Positions 1-9,067 of a DNA stretch of 40,922 nucleotides are shown here, one piece after another. Every line of letters begins with the position of its first letter. Within the stretch, counting starts at the first letter, position 1. Below the pieces are notes generated by a model, which saw nothing but the letters and a program-made list of their open reading frames with translations, had not been told where the DNA came from and searched no databases. The DNA comes from an uncultured Pseudomonadota bacterium. Its GTDB lineage: Bacteria; Pseudomonadota; Gammaproteobacteria; Ga0077536. The stretch covers positions 1 to 40,922 of the forward strand of contig CACDEI010000009.1 of NCBI GenBank assembly GCA_902551695.1, read 5' to 3'. A program made the translations under genes and the position numbers.

Positions 1-38
1 ATTACATAAAAAGGGAACTATAAAGCTAAGCGTACGCT

Positions 39-848
39 TCAAGAGATTTGTAGAGGCCTCGACACAGAGGCCTCACACTCCATCAGGAACTTACCATATT
101 CACATTTCTCGTCGTGCTTTGGGCAACTTCTGCGAGAATCAAGTAATTTGCGAATCGCCATCAAAGTGGGTTCAATCCAACTACAATCCACAGAGTAATC
201 TAACAGAGAAACCTTGAAGTCCATTAGCGCCGCACCTTCTCTAAGGAATGGTGCTGAGGTAAATCTATCGGCATCACAATACAGAAAGTAGCCGGTATTA
301 CTTACTTCTAAACCCTGCCTCCTCAGAACCCAAACATACAGGTCCATTTGGCGCTTGTAGGCGTTTTTCCACCAACCACTTAGGGAAACAGATTTTCCTT
401 TTGTTTTAGTAGAGGTACTCTTGTAATCAACAACATGAAGCTCTTTTGTTTCTTTGTTAAACCAAACATCATCTAGTCCACCACCAATTTTTAAATTACT
501 GGCCTCGTGAACCGTATTGAGTCTACCTTCTGCACCAAAATGCAAACTTTGAGTCCAAAGGTTAAAGTTTTCGTGGTTATATGGAATGAGATGACCTTTT
601 CCAAGTCTATTCAAAAACGGATGTGATATACCTTTTTCTCGGCATTCATCAAAATCTTTTTTCAAAAGCACGTCAGTGGCTTCATTGATATTGAAGCCTG
701 GAATAGAGGGAAAATGAACTCCTTCGACTTGCTGCAGATAGAAACATGCCTCGCACTTAACGAAGTTTTCTATTCGGCTTCTACTAAGCTCGTAGGGAGC
801 TGGATGGGCGGGATTATATTTTCCGCGGTGGCGCTTGGGAAGCTTCAT
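39..848 (-). CDS. PD-(D/E)XK (RecB/Cas4-like) nuclease family protein
   Basis: 269 aa ORF; GGLDDVWFN...LHVVDYKS (D...DxK core), RQMDLY (QxxxY motif), N-terminal KCEAC and C-terminal CPKHDEKC...C cysteines as in Fe-S RecB-type nucleases. Confidence 0.7.
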   Translation of the reverse strand: MKLPKRHRGKYNPAHPAPYELSRSRIENFVKCEACFYLQQVEGVHFPSIPGFNINEATDVLLKKDFDECREKGISHPFLNRLGKGHLIPYNHENFNLWTQSLHFGAEGRLNTVHEASNLKIGGGLDDVWFNKETKELHVVDYKSTSTKTKGKSVSLSGWWKNAYKRQMDLYVWVLRRQGLEVSNTGYFLYCDADRFTSAPFLREGAALMDFKVSLLDYSVDCSWIEPTLMAIRKLLDSRRSCPKHDEKCEYGKFLMECEASVSRPLQIS

Positions 849-1147
849 ATGACAACTTCAAAACCCTCAAACTGTGGGTGGTCTAGATAAAGGCCTTTTC
901 GGCTTGATGCACCTGAATGGGCCTTTCGGAAGGATTCTGATCGCGTCCAATTTTCAAAACTTGTCTGATCATCCCAAGTAGAATGAGACGAATATAAAGT
1001 GTGTTCGTCGGCACTTGCTCCTTTCAAAAGATGAAAACCCAGAAACCCTGGTACTTCACCCAAGAAGCTATCTCTAGTCTTCCAAACCTCTTCAAACTCT
1101 GCTTCGTTACCGGATTTAACCTTAAATCTATTCATTGCAATAAACAT
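845..1147 (-). CDS. antibiotic biosynthesis monooxygenase / IsdG-like heme-degrading monooxygenase family protein
   Basis: 100 aa ORF with ABM-like pattern MNRFKVKSGNEAEFEEVWKTRDSFLGEVPGFLGFHLLKG; overlaps the downstream nuclease ORF by 4 nt. Confidence 0.75.
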   Translation of the reverse strand: MFIAMNRFKVKSGNEAEFEEVWKTRDSFLGEVPGFLGFHLLKGASADEHTLYSSHSTWDDQTSFENWTRSESFRKAHSGASSRKGLYLDHPQFEGFEVVI

Positions 1148-1178
1148 TTGTTCTCTTCTTTTTTAGCTAACTTGTTAA

Positions 1179-2483
1179 TTATTGACCTTCAGATAATGTG
1201 GAGACACTAAACACGCGTTTTACCTGGCGAGGAGTGGTTACAGGAAATTCGGTCGGTGTAAGCTTACTGCATATGGTGGCTGTATTCGCTAACTGGTCTA
1301 TCATAGCCATCCCAATAAAACCTGCAACTTTACTATTATGAGACCTATCGCCATCGAAGTTTTTATGTACAGTCTGCATGGTTTTCCACAATTCATTCTC
1401 CCTATTATAAATTAACGCCCAAGAAACATTAAAAGTTTCTTTGTCTATAAACATCACTCTCATTTTTACAGGGTTGCCATCCCACACAGGACTTGCCTTG
1501 ACTACATACACATCCCTTAATTGATAAAAATCATCGGGCAACCTACTATGAGGACCGTAGAATGCGACGTTAGTGGTTTGTCTAGAGTTAGTAGTGGCCA
1601 GAACCTTTTTCTCCCCCAAATATTCCCAATCGTAATCCAAAACGCGTCCAGAAAAACCTTCAATATCATCAAAGGTACCATTGGAACCCATAAAAGCATC
1701 TGAACGCTCCTTTGCTGAGAAACGTCTCACTCGCCTTTCTGTAGGTAAATATGTATTGACTAAATCTTCTTCATGAGGATCAATCATTCGCTCGACTACA
1801 AACTTAGTCCCCTTCACATTAAAGGGACTTAGAAACTCCATATACTCTTTGTATAATCTAGTGTCGCTATCTTTTACGTCCATCTTATAGTCTTTATCTG
1901 GAAGCATAGCCAGCTTATTAAGGTAGACCCTTTTCCAAGTCATAGTCAGCACCCTATCGATACTGCCTCCCCCCAGCAGATTTTTCTCAAGGGCCAAGGG
2001 TGAAGGCCCACTTTGAGGACCAACATATGCAAAAAACATTTCTTTTATTCTGATGCCGTAATGCTGCCACCGATGAATATTATTCCACGCAATCATATAA
2101 CCTGCGATTTTAGGATTTGCATCTACAATTTGTTGATGGGTGAAAGGTTGACCAGCCCGATAGTTAAATAGACTCCCATCATCCCCTATAGATGCGGTTC
2201 CAAGATACTTTTTGCTAGCATTTAAAAAATCTATATGAGGTTTTTTTTCTGAATAGGCCTGCATCTCAAGCTTAAGCTCGGGAAAGTCAAACTCGTGCAG
2301 AACTCCCGGAGGCAACCAAGGGACCAGAGTCTTTAGATCGCTCTGGCTTATCATAGAACCAGGAGTCGGGGGATCCAAAAGAATTTCGGAATTTAGCCAA
2401 GAATCGACCTCTTCAAAGCTGGCTGAGTGGGCAGTATCTATAAGTGCTAAGCTCCATACCAGCCAAAAAAATCCAATTTTCAC
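1179..2483 (-). CDS. DUF1329 domain-containing protein (outer-membrane-associated family)
   Basis: 434 aa with signal peptide (MKIGFFWLVWSLALIDTAHSA) and DUF1329-like motifs (FAYVGPQSGPSPLALEKNLLGGG, RRVRRFSAKERSDAFMGSN). Confidence 0.7.
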   Translation of the reverse strand: MKIGFFWLVWSLALIDTAHSASFEEVDSWLNSEILLDPPTPGSMISQSDLKTLVPWLPPGVLHEFDFPELKLEMQAYSEKKPHIDFLNASKKYLGTASIGDDGSLFNYRAGQPFTHQQIVDANPKIAGYMIAWNNIHRWQHYGIRIKEMFFAYVGPQSGPSPLALEKNLLGGGSIDRVLTMTWKRVYLNKLAMLPDKDYKMDVKDSDTRLYKEYMEFLSPFNVKGTKFVVERMIDPHEEDLVNTYLPTERRVRRFSAKERSDAFMGSNGTFDDIEGFSGRVLDYDWEYLGEKKVLATTNSRQTTNVAFYGPHSRLPDDFYQLRDVYVVKASPVWDGNPVKMRVMFIDKETFNVSWALIYNRENELWKTMQTVHKNFDGDRSHNSKVAGFIGMAMIDQLANTATICSKLTPTEFPVTTPRQVKRVFSVSTLSEGQ

Positions 2484-2559
2484 TTCAATCCTCCATACGT
2501 ACTTCTATTAACTAGCAAAGACAATCCTTTTTTCAACAGTTAGTGGGCAACTTTATAAT

Positions 2560-3471
2560 TCACGCCCCTAACACCAAGACGAGAACTCCTAGCATTATCA
2601 AGACAATGCCACAAAATTCCCTCACCGAAGTCTTCTCCTTAAATAATAAGAGAGAAAATAGAAAAGTAAAGACCAGTTCTATTTGACCTAGGGCTCTTAC
2701 CTCAGCAGCGTTGTGCAAGGTAAAAGCAGTAAACCAACAAATGGAAGCCAATATCCCTGCCACCCCAACTGACAGAGAACCGACCCAGTAGTTTCTAATA
2801 TGGCCAAATGTGCCTGATTCCTTTAAAAAAATCCAAACTCCCATCACAAATGTCTGAAACGCTAACGCCACTAGCAGGGTGAACGCAGCAGCGACGAAAA
2901 TGGGCCCTGCATACTCCAACGATAAAGCTGCGCCCCGATAAAAAACCACCGAAGCGCCAAGGGTCGCACCGCTCGACAAACCTACCAACGTAGATCGACC
3001 ATTTGCCTCCCTAAGAAACCTCTTTAAAGTAATAGTTTGATCACTTAAGGTTAAAAGTAGCACTCCCAATAAGGTTAGACTAATCGCCAAAAGTGCTGGA
3101 CTACTCAAAGGCTCACCAAGTATCAAATACGCTAACAACGCAACTTGAACTATCTCTGTTTTAGAGTACACAGTCCCCACAGCAAAATTTCTACTTCCAA
3201 ACAATGAAATAAGAAAAACTGTAAACAAGATTTGAGCCACCCCGCCAGCAAAACAATAAATAAAAAATTTCTGATTTGCGCTAGGCAAAGTGTAATTGGT
3301 TGCGATATCTATGACTAATAGATAAAGAATCGCAAAGGGAAAAGCAAAAAGAAAACGTGTATAAGATGCCCCTAGAATCGACAAATTTGATGTACTTCTC
3401 TTTTGCAATGCCGAGCGTAAATTTTGGAAAAACGCTCCTAGAATAGTGATGACAATCCACGGCTCTACCAT
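2560..3471 (-). CDS. EamA/DMT-family transporter
   Basis: 303 aa, about 10 TM segments, EamA-like duplicated repeats (LGEPLSS... / LLFKEKTSVREFCGIVLIMLGVLVLVLG). Confidence 0.75.
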   Translation of the reverse strand: MVEPWIVITILGAFFQNLRSALQKRSTSNLSILGASYTRFLFAFPFAILYLLVIDIATNYTLPSANQKFFIYCFAGGVAQILFTVFLISLFGSRNFAVGTVYSKTEIVQVALLAYLILGEPLSSPALLAISLTLLGVLLLTLSDQTITLKRFLREANGRSTLVGLSSGATLGASVVFYRGAALSLEYAGPIFVAAAFTLLVALAFQTFVMGVWIFLKESGTFGHIRNYWVGSLSVGVAGILASICWFTAFTLHNAAEVRALGQIELVFTFLFSLLLFKEKTSVREFCGIVLIMLGVLVLVLGA

Positions 3472-3528
3472 TTTACAAAACCAATATGAAGCCGAACCGT
3501 GTATCCTTGTTACATGCCTTCACGGCCC

Positions 3529-3990
3529 TTAATTAGGCTCGAAACCCAAAGGCTCCATTCCCTCTATCATGCTATTGAGGGGCGTCATATATTCCACTTC
3601 TATTCTCCTATCTTTAAAAAGCCACTCATCCGCATTTTTTGTCACCTCGTCAAAATAAGTACCTAGGACTTGGTAAGCAACGCCATCTTCAATCCCTACA
3701 AAATATGCAGTGAGATAAGTGACTGCACTTCCAGAGCGTCCACTCACTGAAATTTCACTAGAACTTATGATGTGCTTAAGGTTCCTCACTTTGCTCGACA
3801 TTTTCTCATGATAGAAGGCATACCAACGTTCCACTTCAACCCGACCTTTGCACTCATACTTTCCATCATAGTAAGGACGAAGTATTCCATCTTCCATGAA
3901 AAGCTCCGCGACTTCACGCGCGGTTCCTCGATCGACTTTATGACAGTAAGAGCTTAAAAGGTTTTGAATCGCGCTGATATCTTGAGTCAT
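3529..3990 (-). CDS. SnoaL-like / nuclear transport factor 2 family protein
   Basis: 153 aa; IQNLLSSYCHKVDRGTAREVAELFMEDGILRPY pattern typical of SnoaL-like folds. Confidence 0.7.
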   Translation of the reverse strand: MTQDISAIQNLLSSYCHKVDRGTAREVAELFMEDGILRPYYDGKYECKGRVEVERWYAFYHEKMSSKVRNLKHIISSSEISVSGRSGSAVTYLTAYFVGIEDGVAYQVLGTYFDEVTKNADEWLFKDRRIEVEYMTPLNSMIEGMEPLGFEPN

Positions 3991-4179
3991 GTTAATCCCC
4001 CTCTTCTATGTTATATTTAGTGTCTCTTTTCGTTTCCCATGGTACCTGGTTTGATATTGACCCATAGCGTTTCAATGTAGCAATTCCTTGTCAACCGAGT
4101 GGAGTGAATTCGCCCATTTTAATCTAATTACCATCAAGGCAGTAGTTATCAAGGTACTCTCGCAATCATTCAAAGAAAT

Positions 4180-5427
4180 TTACTGTGTCTGCTGAAGACT
4201 TATATTTTTTCTATATACATAAAAAGACGGTACCAACGCAGATAAGAATGACATTATTAGAATCGCAAATAACATTTTCCCCACACTTTGAGACAAGATA
4301 TTTTTACCAACACTTATTCCATATTCAATTAACAAATAGTCTTGAAAAAAGAATATTAAAATAAAAACAAATCCCAAGCCAAGAAATATTCCTACCAATG
4401 CAATCAACAAAGCCTCTACCTCTATTAAAAAAAATAAAACCGAAGGGGAAGCGCCCACTATCCTCAACAATTTCATTTCCCGCGTCCGATCTCTAATCGA
4501 AGAAAAAAGCATCGCACTCATCCCGACACAAGCCGATGTAAACACAAAAATAGACACTAAAAAAAAGCTATTTTCGATTAGAGCAGTGAAACCCCATAAT
4601 TCAGAGAGCGCCACACCTGGAAGTATTGCTGTTAAAGGCTCCTCATGATAATTTTTTACCTCATTTTGGAACTTAAACGTCGAGAGTCGGTTTTTCAACT
4701 TCAACATAAATGCAGTGATCTGCTCAACCTTAACTTGGCCCAATTTTTCCTGGTTTGGAAGACTATCGGTTGCACTTGTCGATTTGTTTGGCCAGTCACT
4801 GTGTATTGCTTCCATCCCCGCAAGACTTATATAAACAGTTCGATCAACAGGCGTAGCGGTTGGCTCTAGCACTCCCACCACAGTAAAAGGATATTTATCA
4901 TGCAAAGCGAAACTAACTTCGCTCATTCCATGAGCTAGAACAATTGTGTCGCCAATACCATAACCCTCTCGTGACGCCACTTCAAAACCCAAAACGACTT
5001 CAAAGGCCTCAGTAAAAACCGCACCTTCATAAAAAGCTAAGTGGTTATTTTTCCCATAACTAAAATGATCAAAATAATTAGGCACAGTTCCTACAACACC
5101 ATGTCCTTTGTGAGAATCACCTAAAGAGATGGGTACTGCCCAGTCGACCCTCGGATCAGCGGCAAAATTTTTGAATGATTTCCAACTTATATTATTTGTG
5201 GGCGCACCTATTCGAAAAACAGAGTAGAGCAGCAGATTTACATTACTTGTACGGGCTCCCACAATTAAATCGACTCCAGACACGGTACTAGAGAAATTTT
5301 GCTTCACCTCTTGACGAATATGCTCGACACCCAGAAGAATTGCTATGCTAATAGCCATAGCAACTACAGATAATGAAACCGCACCTTTCCTATCTATCAA
5401 GCTGTTAATTGCCAGTTTGAGAAACAT
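4180..5427 (-). CDS. FtsX/MacB-type ABC transporter permease (zinc-locus associated)
   Basis: 415 aa, N-terminal TM, periplasmic domain, three C-terminal TMs; 5 nt from the ATPase gene; next to Zur-linked genes. Confidence 0.8.
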   Translation of the reverse strand: MFLKLAINSLIDRKGAVSLSVVAMAISIAILLGVEHIRQEVKQNFSSTVSGVDLIVGARTSNVNLLLYSVFRIGAPTNNISWKSFKNFAADPRVDWAVPISLGDSHKGHGVVGTVPNYFDHFSYGKNNHLAFYEGAVFTEAFEVVLGFEVASREGYGIGDTIVLAHGMSEVSFALHDKYPFTVVGVLEPTATPVDRTVYISLAGMEAIHSDWPNKSTSATDSLPNQEKLGQVKVEQITAFMLKLKNRLSTFKFQNEVKNYHEEPLTAILPGVALSELWGFTALIENSFFLVSIFVFTSACVGMSAMLFSSIRDRTREMKLLRIVGASPSVLFFLIEVEALLIALVGIFLGLGFVFILIFFFQDYLLIEYGISVGKNILSQSVGKMLFAILIMSFLSALVPSFYVYRKNISLQQTQ

Positions 5428-5432
5428 TCATA

Positions 5433-6098
5433 CTACCTTAAATTTATCGAATTAAACTCTTCAACTCGGTCAAAATAGGTTGACGACGCAGTATCGTGGC
5501 TAACCATCACTAGGGTAATCTCATTGACCATCACTAATTCCATCATCATAGACATGAATGATTTTTTGTTTTTTTCATCCAATGAAGAAGTAGGTTCATC
5601 TGCGATGAGAAGCTTAGGCTTATTTATAAGCGCTCTGGCGATCGCCACACGCTGCTGCTGCCCCATACTGAGTGATCTAGCTTGTATATCATGGTGTTCA
5701 TGAGAAACACCAAGATCTAACAAAGCCTGTTTGGCTTTCTCTACCCAATCTCTATCTGACGCTTTCCCTGAAAAATAGTCTCCTAGGCGGATGTTATCAA
5801 CAGCGCTTAGATAAGGTATTAAATTAAAGGTCTGAAACACATGGCCCACATAATTCGCTCGAAATGCATCCCTTTCCCTAGCAGACATCTCGTCGAGCCG
5901 ATAGTTAAACACTATCACTTTCCCTTCATTAATACTCGACAGTCCGCTTAAAAGATTCAAAAAAGTGGTCTTACCGCATCCGGAAGGCCCATGAATAAAA
6001 ACCCTTTCTCCCTTAGACACAGACCAACCAGGTATATCCAGGATTATTCTGTCTTCCTGGACAGGGTATTTAAAAATAACATTGGAAATCTCTATCAC
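5433..6098 (-). CDS. ABC transporter ATP-binding protein (LolD/MacB type)
   Basis: 221 aa; Walker A GPSGCGKTT, signature SLSMGQQQR, Walker B LLIADEPTSSLD. Confidence 0.9.
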   Translation of the reverse strand: MIEISNVIFKYPVQEDRIILDIPGWSVSKGERVFIHGPSGCGKTTFLNLLSGLSSINEGKVIVFNYRLDEMSARERDAFRANYVGHVFQTFNLIPYLSAVDNIRLGDYFSGKASDRDWVEKAKQALLDLGVSHEHHDIQARSLSMGQQQRVAIARALINKPKLLIADEPTSSLDEKNKKSFMSMMMELVMVNEITLVMVSHDTASSTYFDRVEEFNSINLR

Positions 6099-6158
6099 TT
6101 TAACTTGACCGGCGGTAAATTTGTTAGGAATCTTAAATTTGCCATATAATTTAGCACT

Positions 6159-6815
6159 ATGGGGCTAGTTCGCATAATAAAAATAGTTGATCGTAACTTG
6201 AAAAACACATTATTTTTCAGCTTTATGAGCTTTTTTACGGTATTTACACTGGCTCAAGCAAAAACGTCAGAAGGTATCGCAGACCAATCAGTTGACGTAA
6301 CAAAGGCAGAAGTCACTAGCCAAAAATATAAAACGGTAGAATGGATTGATCTTCTTCCTAAAGATGACTTAGAGGCCCTTTTGAACCCCCCTGAATATAT
6401 TACTAACATCGAGGAAAACTCAACTGAAGATGTCATAAGCAATCAACTCCGGGGTGATACGTCGAATGCAAGAGCTGATAGATATCAGCAAGCCTTAAAT
6501 TCCTCACGCATCGTTTCTAAAATGGATGGGAGCGCTATTCGGATTCCTGGCTTCATTGTTCCATTAGAGTTTGATGACATGCAAACGATAACTCAGTTTT
6601 TTCTAGTCCCCTGGTTTGGCGCTTGCATTCACCTTCCGCCCCCTCCGCCGAATCAAATCATCTTAACCAATTACCCGAAGGGCCTTAAATTAGAGTCTTT
6701 GTACGAACCATTTTGGATATCGGGTGTACTCAAGACTTCCCTAGTAGAAAATGAGCTGGCATCGGCAGCTTACGTTTTAGAAATGAGCGCATACGAACCA
6801 TATACAGAGGAATAA
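6159..6815 (+). CDS. DUF3299 domain-containing exported protein (zrgD-like)
   Basis: 218 aa; WIDLLPKDDLEALLNPPEYI, IPGFIVPLEFDD, FFLVPWFGACIHLPPPPPNQII motifs of DUF3299; signal peptide-like N terminus. Confidence 0.8.
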   Translation: MGLVRIIKIVDRNLKNTLFFSFMSFFTVFTLAQAKTSEGIADQSVDVTKAEVTSQKYKTVEWIDLLPKDDLEALLNPPEYITNIEENSTEDVISNQLRGDTSNARADRYQQALNSSRIVSKMDGSAIRIPGFIVPLEFDDMQTITQFFLVPWFGACIHLPPPPPNQIILTNYPKGLKLESLYEPFWISGVLKTSLVENELASAAYVLEMSAYEPYTEE

Positions 6816-6912
6816 CTCGCCATATCAGCCTTTTCAGTACGCAGGAGTAATCCCTTATCTCATCAGATGTGATTTAACGACTTGTATCGCCTGGACAACA
6901 AAACAGCCCAAA

Positions 6913-7314
6913 TCAACGACATTCATTCTTAAGGCAAAGTCGATAATTAAACCAATGGCCTGTTGCCAAAAAGATAGCACCCAAGAGCGTAAGGGATTTT
7001 TCATTAATTAACATAAAATTTAGAGCATCCAGCAAGTCCTCTAAAAGCAAGGCTGAGATTAGTAAAGATAAACCTACAAAGCCCAGAATCAATAACTGAT
7101 ACCGCTTATGTTTTTTGCATCCCAACGATAACCCATAAACACTTATGGGAAGAACTGCTACGACCATCCAAAAATGGAACCTTTCGTCATCTAGATTTAA
7201 CGCCGCTAAAGTGGGCGCTAAAGAAATAATGATCGGCAGTATCAGGCAATGAAATGCACACACTACAGATAAGGTAATAGAGAACTTATCAGCGCCTATT
7301 TGGTAGCTTTTCAT
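6913..7314 (-). CDS. MerC-domain membrane protein
   Basis: 133 aa, four TMs, SVVCAFHCLILPIIISLAP metal-binding Cys motif; overlaps zur by 4 nt. Confidence 0.75.
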   Translation of the reverse strand: MKSYQIGADKFSITLSVVCAFHCLILPIIISLAPTLAALNLDDERFHFWMVVAVLPISVYGLSLGCKKHKRYQLLILGFVGLSLLISALLLEDLLDALNFMLINEKSLTLLGAIFLATGHWFNYRLCLKNECR

Positions 7315-7787
7315 CTTTTATCCACACTCTCTTTATTTAGTTGTTCCTTACTACATGAACCACATAAACATTTAACTTCGATATGCGGACTCATTAGACT
7401 AAAGCCCGCCGCCTCAACACTAGCCTCTAATGCGGAAATTGTGGAGGGGGAAACATTTACTTCTTCAACTTTGCTACATCCACCGCAAATGAGAAACTGT
7501 GAGGTAACATGCCCATGCTCGCAAGCAATATGAGAACAGGCGACATACTTATTTGTAAGATTTAATTTATGTACCAATCGTTGACTTTCAAGGTAATCTA
7601 ATATTCTATAAATGGACATTGCAGAAATATTTTTTTTAGCCTTCTTGTTACAATCATCAATCAGCTCATACGCCGATAAAGCTTTCTCAGATTGCAACAG
7701 TTCACCTAGGACTTGCTTCCGCCTTTCTGTTAAACGGATGCCGTGCTTATCACAATACTGCTCAACTTGATACATATCGAATTTCAT
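7311..7787 (-). CDS. zur: Fur-family transcriptional regulator, probably Zur
   Basis: 158 aa; RLTERRKQVLGELLQSEKALSAYELID winged helix; ICGGCSKVEE and CLCGSCSKE cysteine motifs; embedded in a DUF2796/MerC/DUF3299 zinc locus. Confidence 0.8.
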   Translation of the reverse strand: MKFDMYQVEQYCDKHGIRLTERRKQVLGELLQSEKALSAYELIDDCNKKAKKNISAMSIYRILDYLESQRLVHKLNLTNKYVACSHIACEHGHVTSQFLICGGCSKVEEVNVSPSTISALEASVEAAGFSLMSPHIEVKCLCGSCSKEQLNKESVDKR

Positions 7788-7808
7788 CTTTTCTGAGAAT
7801 TCCTCAAA

Positions 7809-8354
7809 TTAAAATATTATTTTACGTTTAGCAGTGTTTAGGATCGTTCCCCCTTGTGCGCCATCTTTGATCCATCTCGCATTGATTTGAGATACTCCGG
7901 AAAAATGATCTTTCAAATTCACGCTGAGGGAAGTCACCTCTTTAACACATCTATACCTGTACAATATTTCAAATTCACTATGGACATTTTTATCGTGCTC
8001 ATGTTGATGCCCATCGTGAGACGGTTCGCTTCTGTTTTTTTCTGTTGGCCCGGATTGAATCATTGAGGTCTCAAGATGCCCACAAGAATCATTATGGAAA
8101 GAAAACATTTCTTCATGTTGCGATAGCTTTAAATTGGCTTTCTCTACTGCCAATCTCTCCTTCGCATTTGAAACAAGGTGCTCGAATCCGACAATATTAA
8201 CAGCTGGCGAGATAAGCGTTATCTCAAGTATGGAGTTTTCTTTCACTATATTTAAATCAACATCTCCGTGTATATGGGGTTCTTCCGAAACCGCATTAGC
8301 GAAGATGGAACAAAGAAAAATTATAAGCAAATTTATGAGGTAATTTCTTTTCAT
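7809..8354 (-). CDS. zrgA: DUF2796 (ZrgA-like) His-rich exported zinc-binding protein
   Basis: 181 aa with signal peptide; HIHGDVDLNIV start motif and His-rich linker HDGHQHEHDKNVH. Confidence 0.75.
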   Translation of the reverse strand: MKRNYLINLLIIFLCSIFANAVSEEPHIHGDVDLNIVKENSILEITLISPAVNIVGFEHLVSNAKERLAVEKANLKLSQHEEMFSFHNDSCGHLETSMIQSGPTEKNRSEPSHDGHQHEHDKNVHSEFEILYRYRCVKEVTSLSVNLKDHFSGVSQINARWIKDGAQGGTILNTAKRKIIF

Positions 8355-8384
8355 CAGCTATTAACTAAGGCCCTTAGAAACACT

Positions 8385-8406
8385 AAGTTATGTTATAACA
8401 TAACTT
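8385..8406. promoter_or_regulatory. putative Zur operator (22-bp perfect palindrome)
   Basis: AAGTTATGTTATAACATAACTT is identical to its reverse complement; core resembles the enterobacterial Zur box ATGTTATANTATAACAT; about 31 bp upstream of zrgA. Confidence 0.75.
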
Positions 8407-8464
8407 TTTGCTTTCCTGAATAGTTAGCGCTCTCGCTACAATCTGGTAGCAAGCTCTATATTGA

Positions 8465-8537
8465 TGCCGGAGAGAGGAATTGAACCCCCGACCTTCTCAT
8501 TACGAGTGAGCTGCTCTACCGACTGAGCTACTCCGGC
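8465..8537 (-). tRNA. tRNA-Thr (anticodon CGT)
   Basis: Reverse strand GCCGGAGTAGCTCAGTCGGTAGAGCAGCTCACTCGTAATGAGAAGGTCGGGGGTTCAATTCCTCTCTCCGGC folds as a cloverleaf; loop CTCGTAA-type with CGT anticodon; CCA not encoded. Confidence 0.93.
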
Positions 8538-8593
8538 CTGGAACAAAAGTCAGGTTTCAGAATACTAGAATTAGCTGTCCTGATAGGTAGAGG

Positions 8594-9001
8594 CTATCTC
8601 TTAACTTTATTTTTTATTTTCACTATTAACTCAAGACTCTCCAATTCCGTTCCCTCAGGTAGTAGAGGTAACTTTTCTTTTACAACTTGGCTCTCATAAT
8701 CTATGTCAATAAGCTCACCTGAATCAATATTGTATAAATGACTATGCTTTTTCGCATTAGAATCATAAAAAGTGCGCGAACTATCTATAGATATCGCCTT
8801 TATCAGACCACGTTCAACAAAAAGTGATAAACTATTGTAAACAGTAGCTTTAGAGACAGGGTTACCCATATCTCTGAGCCGCTTCAACACGGCATCTGCT
8901 GATAGATGCTGGTGGCGCTCCAACAGCACGCTAGCAACTAGCATGCGCTGAAGGGTTGGCTGAATATTTTTTTCTAAGAGTGTTTCTTCTAAACTTTTGA
9001 T
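8594..9001 (-). CDS. Fur-family transcriptional regulator (start probably non-AUG, ATC at 8999-9001)
   Basis: ORF track gives 8594..8944, but reading frame continues upstream as IKSLEETLLEKNIQPTLQR, completing the Fur winged-helix N terminus; GAGGTGA SD at 9008-9014. Confidence 0.65.
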   Translation of the reverse strand: MKSLEETLLEKNIQPTLQRMLVASVLLERHQHLSADAVLKRLRDMGNPVSKATVYNSLSLFVERGLIKAISIDSSRTFYDSNAKKHSHLYNIDSGELIDIDYESQVVKEKLPLLPEGTELESLELIVKIKNKVKR

Positions 9002-9067
9002 TATCTATCACCTCAACATCGTTATCTAAAATTCAATTTACTTATGATAACGGTTCAAAAAATTATC

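Noticed and set aside
4003-4018. Zur-box-like half site (CTATGTTATATTTA) upstream of the SnoaL-like gene
   Set aside because: Only one arm matches; no second arm or zinc-related gene downstream, so likely chance in AT-rich DNA.
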